The translations under genes were made by a program, and so were the position numbers. Shown here piece by piece: positions 59,613-64,000 of a DNA stretch of 64,000 nucleotides (position 1 is the stretch's first letter; each line of letters begins with the position of its first letter). The DNA lies in the NCBI RefSeq assembly GCF_003148495.1, contig NZ_QGGH01000006.1, forward strand, positions 124,001 to 188,000. The letters are read 5' to 3'. The notes under the pieces were generated by a model, which was given only the letters and a program-made list of their open reading frames with translations, was not told where the DNA came from and did not search any database. This DNA is from Mesorhizobium loti. Lineage in GTDB: Bacteria > Pseudomonadota > Alphaproteobacteria > Rhizobiales > Rhizobiaceae.

Positions 59613-59936
59613 GTCGGCTTGACCGACTATGGCGATAAATGGGCGATGAAATAAGCCGTTCGGACCCGGGGGCGGTACCCGGCGCCTCCACCAAAAGCTG
59701 CTGTCGGCGACAGAGCGGTTTTTGATGGGGGCGAAATAGGATCGACGAAGGTGTAAAGATCGTACTTTTGCCCGGCATGGTACCACCGTCATCGGGCTAA
59801 ACCTGTAGTTGCAAATGACAACTATGCGGAAGCACGTCTCGCCGCGTAAGCGGTGCGATAGCTTCAATTCAAGCCCTAGGGGTTCGCACTTCTAGGCGGG
59901 GTTCGGAGGTACCTGGCAACAGAAACCTCCACTTCT
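59613..59936 (+). ncRNA. ssrA: Two-piece (permuted) transfer-messenger RNA
   Basis: An acceptor piece ends CGCCTCCA-CCA at 59693, with T arm CCGGG-GGCGGTA-CCCGG. After a 33-nt excised spacer the coding piece begins GGGGGCGA at 59727, whose first seven bases pair with CGCCTCC. The tag reading frame at 59811-59849 encodes ANDNYAEARLAA and a TAA. This is the permuted alphaproteobacterial form that rescues stalled ribosomes. A -10-like TATATT at 59601-59606 suggests a start near 59613; the 3' end after the GGAGGT...ACCTCC hairpin (about 59936) is approximate. Confidence 0.93.
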
Positions 59937-60042
59937 CCCCCGCAACATGCGCTACGCACAACGGCAGCTCCCGCTGGCCGGTCCTTCCAACGGCTATGGG
60001 CCGCGAAGGCGCACCGCCGCGTGCCCCTCTCATGGACAAAAC

Positions 60043-60597
60043 ATGCAAAACGATTCCGATCGATTCTTCGTGCTGACCGGCGGTCCCGGCTCCGGCAAGA
60101 CCACCCTGATCGAAGCCCTGCGCCGGGCAGGCTTTGCCACCTCTGTCGAAGCCGGCCGCGGCATCATCCGCGACCAGTCCGACATAGGCGGACCCGCTTT
60201 GCCCTGGCGCGATCGCGCGCTGTTCGCCGAACTGATGCTGTCATGGGAGATGCGCTCGTATCAGGTTGCGCGCGAACAGACCGGGCGCCCTGTCTTTTTC
60301 GACCGCAGCGTGCCGGACACGCTTGGCTATCTCAGACTGAGCGGCCTGCCGGTGCCCCAGCATGTCAGTTCTGCCGCCGAGCGCTTCCGCTACAATCCGC
60401 GCGTCTTCGTCGCCCCGCCCTGGCCGGAGATCTTCGCGCAGGATGAAGAGCGCAAGCAGACGCTTGAGGAGGCCGAGCGCACCTATCATATGCTGGTCGG
60501 CGTCTACACGGAACTGGGCTATGAACTGATCCCGCTGCCTTTGGCCCCGGTCGAGGAGCGGCTGCGCTTCGTGTTGGCCGAGACGGGATTGGCATGA
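60043..60597 (+). CDS. AAA_28-type ATPase/kinase-like protein
   Basis: This 184-residue P-loop protein has Walker A LTGGPGSGKTTLIEAL near residue 15. SVEAGRGIIRDQS and VFFDRSVPDTLGYL (Walker B region) follow, then RYNPRVFVAPPWPEIF with the EER-rich lid. This AAA_28 group resembles nucleotide or small-molecule kinases. The start at 60043 is chosen because the upstream frame overlaps the tmRNA trailer. Confidence 0.82.
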   Translation: MQNDSDRFFVLTGGPGSGKTTLIEALRRAGFATSVEAGRGIIRDQSDIGGPALPWRDRALFAELMLSWEMRSYQVAREQTGRPVFFDRSVPDTLGYLRLSGLPVPQHVSSAAERFRYNPRVFVAPPWPEIFAQDEERKQTLEEAERTYHMLVGVYTELGYELIPLPLAPVEERLRFVLAETGLA

Positions 60598-60602
60598 AAA
60601 AA

Positions 60603-60625
60603 GCCGGGTGAACCCGGCCTCTTTC
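60603..60625. terminator. Terminator between AAA and convergent MFS genes
   Basis: GCCGGGT-GA-ACCCGGC is a perfect stem followed by CTCTTT. An A-run on the left side makes it usable from both directions. Confidence 0.8.
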
Positions 60626-60641
60626 ATTTGTTTGTGGTTGC

Positions 60642-61847
60642 TTATTCCGCCGGCGCCTCGGCAGCTTCGCGCGAGCGGCCGAGCGTGACCTTGGCCAGCG
60701 TGAAGGAAATCACCGCGCACAGCGTGATGCCGGCCACCATCGGCAGCGGCGTGCCGTCGAAGAACACGCCGGCGACACCCATTGCGAGCGCGCCGATGGC
60801 GAAATGCAGCGTGCCCATCAGCGCCGAAGCCGTACCGGCGATCTCGCCATGCTCTTCCATGGCCAGCACCGAGGTGGTCGGGATGACTAGGCCGAGGAAG
60901 CCGTAGCCGACGAACAGCAGTGCCGCCATCACGTCGAGCCGGTCGATGCCGGTCGCCATCACCGCAAACAGCACCACCATCGTCGTGGCATAGCCGGTCA
61001 CCGCGACGCGCACCACGCGCCGCAGCCCGAACCGCTCGGCCAGCAGTCCCGTCATCTGCGACATGCCGATGAAGGCGACCGCATTGATCGAGAAGAACAC
61101 GCTGTAGACCGAAGGCGACAGGCCGTAGTGGTCGATCAGGATGAACGACGAGCTCGACAGATAGACGAAGAAGCTCGCAATGCCGAAGCCGGCGATAGCC
61201 GTCAGGCCGAGGAAGTTACGGTCGCCCATCAGGAAGCGGTAGGCCGACAGCGCGGTGCCGAAGGAGGAGCCGGCGCGGTCTTCCACCGGCCGCGTCTCCT
61301 TGAGCGAGGTCGCCAGAAGGATGGTGGCTAGCAGAGCAGCGCCAGTCACCGTCCAGAACACGGCGCGCCAGCCGAAATTCTCGATGATCACGCTGCCGGT
61401 CAGCGGCGCCAGGATCGGCGACACCGAAAACACCAGCATCAGAAGGGACATAAGCTTGGCGGCCTCGTTGCCGGTGTGCAGGTCGCGCACGATGGCGCGT
61501 GGAACGGCCATGCCGGCGCTGGCGCCAAGCCCCTGCAGGAAGCGGAAAGCGATCAGCCATTCGATGGTCGGCGCCATTGCCGAACCGATACCGCCGACCA
61601 TGAACAGCGCAAGGCCGCCATAGAGCGGCAGCTTGCGGCCGACCATGTCGGAGATCGGCCCGACGACGATCTGGCCAAAACCCATCGACAGGAAGAAGAT
61701 CAACAGGCTCATCTGCACTGCGGCGGTGCCGGCGTGCAGATCGGCGCCGATCGACGGCAGTGCGGGCAGATACATGTCGATGGCGAACGGGCCGATGGCG
61801 GACAACAGGCCGAGCACGACCGCAATGCGGAGGAATTTGGGACTCAT
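60642..61847 (-). CDS. MFS drug exporter (Bcr/CflA family)
   Basis: This 401-residue, 12-TM DHA1 antiporter shows the Bcr/CflA N-terminus (LGLLSAIGPFAIDMYLPALP), the A-motif-like GPISDMVGRKLPLYGG and antiporter motif C-like region SVSPILAPLTGS. It is divergent from a TetR gene, with an 18-bp operator in between, so drug-inducible export is expected. The substrate is unknown. Confidence 0.9.
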   Translation of the reverse strand: MSPKFLRIAVVLGLLSAIGPFAIDMYLPALPSIGADLHAGTAAVQMSLLIFFLSMGFGQIVVGPISDMVGRKLPLYGGLALFMVGGIGSAMAPTIEWLIAFRFLQGLGASAGMAVPRAIVRDLHTGNEAAKLMSLLMLVFSVSPILAPLTGSVIIENFGWRAVFWTVTGAALLATILLATSLKETRPVEDRAGSSFGTALSAYRFLMGDRNFLGLTAIAGFGIASFFVYLSSSSFILIDHYGLSPSVYSVFFSINAVAFIGMSQMTGLLAERFGLRRVVRVAVTGYATTMVVLFAVMATGIDRLDVMAALLFVGYGFLGLVIPTTSVLAMEEHGEIAGTASALMGTLHFAIGALAMGVAGVFFDGTPLPMVAGITLCAVISFTLAKVTLGRSREAAEAPAE

Positions 61848-61987
61848 GATAAAGGCTTCTTTCAAATCTGGTTGCCGCCGCCAGGCGACGTCTAACCTAG
61901 GACGTTCCATCCCATGAGATTCCGACACCCCAAAAGCGAATTTCCATTCGTCTCGTCGTGAAATCTCTTTATCTTCTGTCCACAAAT

Positions 61988-62005
61988 TTAGACACTCTTG
62001 TCTAA
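61988..62005. promoter_or_regulatory. TetR operator between MFS and TetR genes
   Basis: TTAGACA-ctct-TGTCTAA is a perfect 7-bp inverted repeat. It covers the -35 element (TTGTCT, 61998-62003) of the tetR promoter, whose -10 is TATATA at 62021-62026 after exactly 17 bp. Confidence 0.75.
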
Positions 62006-62033
62006 TTCGTCAATCACCTCTATATAGATTTTT

Positions 62034-62723
62034 ATGAAGCTGCACGTTTCTCCTGACACCTTCCCGCCACGCGGCCATGAGGCCAAGCGCCTGTCGATCG
62101 TCGATTCCGCCGCCACCGTGTTTTGCCGCGAAGGTTTCGCCGGCGCCAACATCGATCTGATCGCCGCCGAAGCCGGCGTCTCGCGCCAGACCATCTACAA
62201 CCATCACGGCGACAAGGAGAAATTGTTCGTTGCTGTGGTCCGCGACCTGACCGAACGCTGCAATGCCGGCATCTTCGCCACCATTGCCACCTTCCCCGAT
62301 CTGCCGGGGGATCTCGAAGCCGATCTGATCGGCTTTGCCATGCGCTTGAACCAGAATTGCATCTGCAACCGCGATGGAAAATTCCTGCGCAAGCTGATCC
62401 AGACCGAAGGCGAGCGCTATCCCGAACTGTTTGCCGAATGGCGCGAACAGGGGCCGGGCAGGACATGGCCGGCAATCGCTGCCCGCTTTGCCCGCCTCGC
62501 CTATGGCGGTTACCTCGCGATCGACGACCCCGACGTGGCGGCACGCCAGTTCCTTGGTCTCGTCAATGCCGAACTGCAGACGACCTTCATGCTTGGCGGC
62601 TCGCCGCGCGAGGACGAGGTGCTGCAATCAGCGACCAATGGCGTGCGCACCTTCCTGCGCGCCTTCGGCAAGCGCCGCTCCGCGACATCGGTTGAAAAGC
62701 AAAGCGCGCTCGCCAGCGCCTGA
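62034..62723 (+). CDS. TetR/AcrR-family regulator of the MFS pump
   Basis: This 229-residue protein has an N-terminal TetR HTH (IDLIAAEAGVSRQTIYNHHGDKEKL) and a C-terminal ligand-binding half of the TetR_C_7/AefR-like kind (RLNQNCICNRDGKFLRKLI). The promoter predicted at 61998-62026 puts transcription start within a few nt of the ATG at 62034, and no ribosome site is seen. The mRNA may therefore be leaderless. Confidence 0.9.
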   Translation: MKLHVSPDTFPPRGHEAKRLSIVDSAATVFCREGFAGANIDLIAAEAGVSRQTIYNHHGDKEKLFVAVVRDLTERCNAGIFATIATFPDLPGDLEADLIGFAMRLNQNCICNRDGKFLRKLIQTEGERYPELFAEWREQGPGRTWPAIAARFARLAYGGYLAIDDPDVAARQFLGLVNAELQTTFMLGGSPREDEVLQSATNGVRTFLRAFGKRRSATSVEKQSALASA

Positions 62724-62841
62724 GCGATCAAATCGTCGGCAATAGTCCTCATCTCGGTGCGGCGGCGGTCTATATCAGGTTTACGCCGCCCTCAAGCTTG
62801 ATTACAGCTATGCGGACGATTCAACGGAACCCGACCGCCAC

Positions 62842-63381
62842 ATGGCCGACGACCACATCCGCTACGACATTCTGGCCCAGGAGGCGTTGCGCGGCGTCAT
62901 GCGCAAAGTCCTGGCCGAGGTCGCGCGTACCGGCCTCCCCGGCAATCATCACTTCTTCATCACCTTCCTGACCGGCGCGCCGGGCGTGCGCGTGTCGTCG
63001 CGGCTGCGCGAGCGCTATCCCGAGCAGATGACCATCGTCATCCAGTTCCAGTATTGGGACCTGAAGGTGACCGACACCGGCTTCGAGGTCGGGCTGTCCT
63101 TCTCCGACGTACCGGAGAAACTCGAAATCCCGTTCTCCGCCGTACGCGGCTTCTATGATCCCTCGGTCAATTTCGAGCTCGAATTCGACGTCAAGACGGA
63201 CGGAGCAGCCGAGGAACCAGCCGCTCAAGCTACGCCCGAGCCGTTGACCATCGTCTCCGAGAAAAAGCCGAAGGCCGAGAAGAAGGCCGCCGCCGAGGCG
63301 GAGAAGAAGCAGCCTGCAGCGGCGGACGCCGCCACCAAGGGTGCCGAAGTGGTCTCGCTCGACGCCTTCCGCAAGAAATAG
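62842..63381 (+). CDS. sspB: SspB-like ClpXP adaptor (alphaproteobacterial type)
   Basis: This 179-residue adaptor binds ssrA-tagged proteins and tethers them to ClpX. The folded part (about 5-120) has HFFITFLTGAPGVRVSSRLRER, TIVIQFQYWDLKV and PFSAVRGFYDPSVNF. A Lys/Ala/Glu-rich linker follows, ending VVSLDAFRKK, the ClpX-docking tail. The tmRNA gene lies 3 kb upstream. Confidence 0.93.
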   Translation: MADDHIRYDILAQEALRGVMRKVLAEVARTGLPGNHHFFITFLTGAPGVRVSSRLRERYPEQMTIVIQFQYWDLKVTDTGFEVGLSFSDVPEKLEIPFSAVRGFYDPSVNFELEFDVKTDGAAEEPAAQATPEPLTIVSEKKPKAEKKAAAEAEKKQPAAADAATKGAEVVSLDAFRKK

Positions 63382-63397
63382 GCCTGCGGTTCACACC

Positions 63398-63595
63398 ATG
63401 GCCGACATCGCCAACCTCCGCCAGGCCCGTAAGCAGAAGGCGCGGGACGAAAAGGTGCGCGACGCCGAACAGAATCGCGCGCTGCACGGCCGCTCCAAGG
63501 CAGAGAAGCAACGCGACCGCCTGGTCGCCGACAACAGCGAAAAATTCGTTGCCGGGCATCGTCGTGAAAAGCCCGGCGACCCTGACCGTCAATGA
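63398..63595 (+). CDS. DUF4169 small basic protein
   Basis: This 65-residue Arg/Lys-rich helical protein starts MADIANLRQARKQKARDEK, matching DUF4169. It follows sspB by 16 nt and overlaps the RHH gene start (ATGA). Function is unknown. Confidence 0.85.
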   Translation: MADIANLRQARKQKARDEKVRDAEQNRALHGRSKAEKQRDRLVADNSEKFVAGHRREKPGDPDRQ

Positions 63596-63816
63596 GCGCG
63601 GTCGAAAAGCGCTCGGTGACCATTCGCGGTCACCGCACCAGCTACTCGCTCGAAAAACCCTTCTATGACGACCTCGTCGCGATCGCGGCCGCGCGGCAAT
63701 TGACGCTCGCCGCTCTTGTCGCCGAAGTCGACGAGACACGACCTCGCGACACCAACCTGTCCTCGGCGTTGAGGCTCCATGTCCTCGATTGGGCGAAGCG
63801 CGGAACGCATCTCTAG
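63592..63816 (+). CDS. Ribbon-helix-helix domain protein
   Basis: This 74-residue protein reads KRSVTIRGHRTSYSLEKPFY then DLVAIAAARQLTLAALVAEVDE, a ribbon-helix-helix (RHH_4-like) fold usual for small DNA-binding proteins. It is coupled to the DUF4169 gene and common in this sspB neighbourhood. Its target is unknown. Confidence 0.88.
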   Translation: MSAVEKRSVTIRGHRTSYSLEKPFYDDLVAIAAARQLTLAALVAEVDETRPRDTNLSSALRLHVLDWAKRGTHL

Positions 63817-63871
63817 ATAGCGACCTGTCCGTTTCTCGCGATCGGATGGGACAGGCCGCCGTCGGAGGGCG

Positions 63872-64000
63872 CTATTTCAGCGGCAAATACAGTTCCGCGA
63901 CCGCCTCATGCTCCGGCACTTCCGCGAAGAAGCCCAGCCGCTGGCAATAGATCGGAAAGTCGCGTGCTTCCTCGCCGCTGGCCGGAAGCCAGTCGCGATA
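63872..64000 (-). CDS. C-terminus of a GyrI-like / AraC effector-domain protein (partial)
   Basis: The last 42 codons are visible on the minus strand, ending ELYLPLK at a TAG (63872-63874). YRDWLPASGEEARDFPIYCQ and the PEHEAVAELYLPL end match the C-terminus of GyrI-like small-molecule-binding domains, often part of AraC-type regulators. The N-terminus lies beyond the window. Confidence 0.75.
   Translation of the reverse strand, partial: YRDWLPASGEEARDFPIYCQRLGFFAEVPEHEAVAELYLPLK

Noticed and set aside
59439..59778. Short ORFs on both strands around 59.4-59.8 kb
   Set aside because: They overlap the tmRNA acceptor and coding pieces, which explain the sequence.

Overview
The window is high-GC chromosomal DNA from an alphaproteobacterium of the order Hyphomicrobiales (Rhizobiales), most likely Mesorhizobium or a close relative. 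The main evidence is a two-piece, circularly permuted ssrA (tmRNA) whose tag reads ANDNYAEARLAA, a BA14K-family protein, an SspB of the alphaproteobacterial type, and dispersed inverted-repeat elements of a kind I associate with Mesorhizobium. The genus is an inference; the class is well supported. I see no rRNA, CRISPR array, transposase or intact prophage.

Layout. 1-1.7 kb: C-terminus of an unknown gene abutting a frameshifted HTH gene, tRNA-Lys(CUU) with its promoter, and a PhzF-like gene. 1.7-5 kb: a MacA/MacB-like ABC efflux operon. 5.1-7.3 kb: a compositionally distinct island with a 17-codon leader ORF, a PD-(D/E)XK nuclease-like protein and two tightly coupled paralogous small proteins. 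This is the best candidate for an undescribed system. 7.4-12.2 kb: NUDIX and EEP genes, BA14K, ilvC and a TetR gene. 12.2-20.3 kb: MarR/GST, CHAT-TPR protein, FAD monooxygenase, HxlR/QorB and an SDR, several with clear operator palindromes. 20.3-27.5 kb: kup, pdxJ, STAS protein, RecD-like helicase, an EF-G-like protein without a G domain, and a cobalt-type nitrile hydratase operon. 27.6-35.7 kb: RND pump, LysE exporter, and ilvI-ilvN behind a leader-peptide attenuator.

35.9-42.2 kb: an NTF2-FAD monooxygenase fusion, a TmpA/TmpB-like phosphonate operon with an extra 59-residue gene and a divergent LysR, then GNAT and XRE-cupin genes. 42.3-47.7 kb: HerA-like ATPase, an inverted-repeat element, a diguanylate cyclase, miaA and serB with interlocked start codons, and a GNAT. 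47.7-53.4 kb: DegP-like protease, DUF2065, hflC, hflK, folA and DUF4424, which form an envelope proteolysis cluster with folate metabolism. 53.6-57.9 kb: cobF, modE, modC, modB, modA and a divergent Mop protein sharing a ModE box. 57.9-64 kb: a second inverted-repeat element, thyA, DUF2853, tmRNA, an AAA protein, an MFS pump with divergent TetR, sspB, DUF4169, an RHH protein and the end of a GyrI-like gene.

Functional links. ilvC, ilvI and ilvN cover two successive branched-chain amino acid steps. folA and thyA are the two halves of the dTMP/folate cycle. tmRNA tags stalled peptides and SspB hands such peptides to ClpXP. ModE, ModABC and Mop form a complete molybdate uptake and sensing unit.
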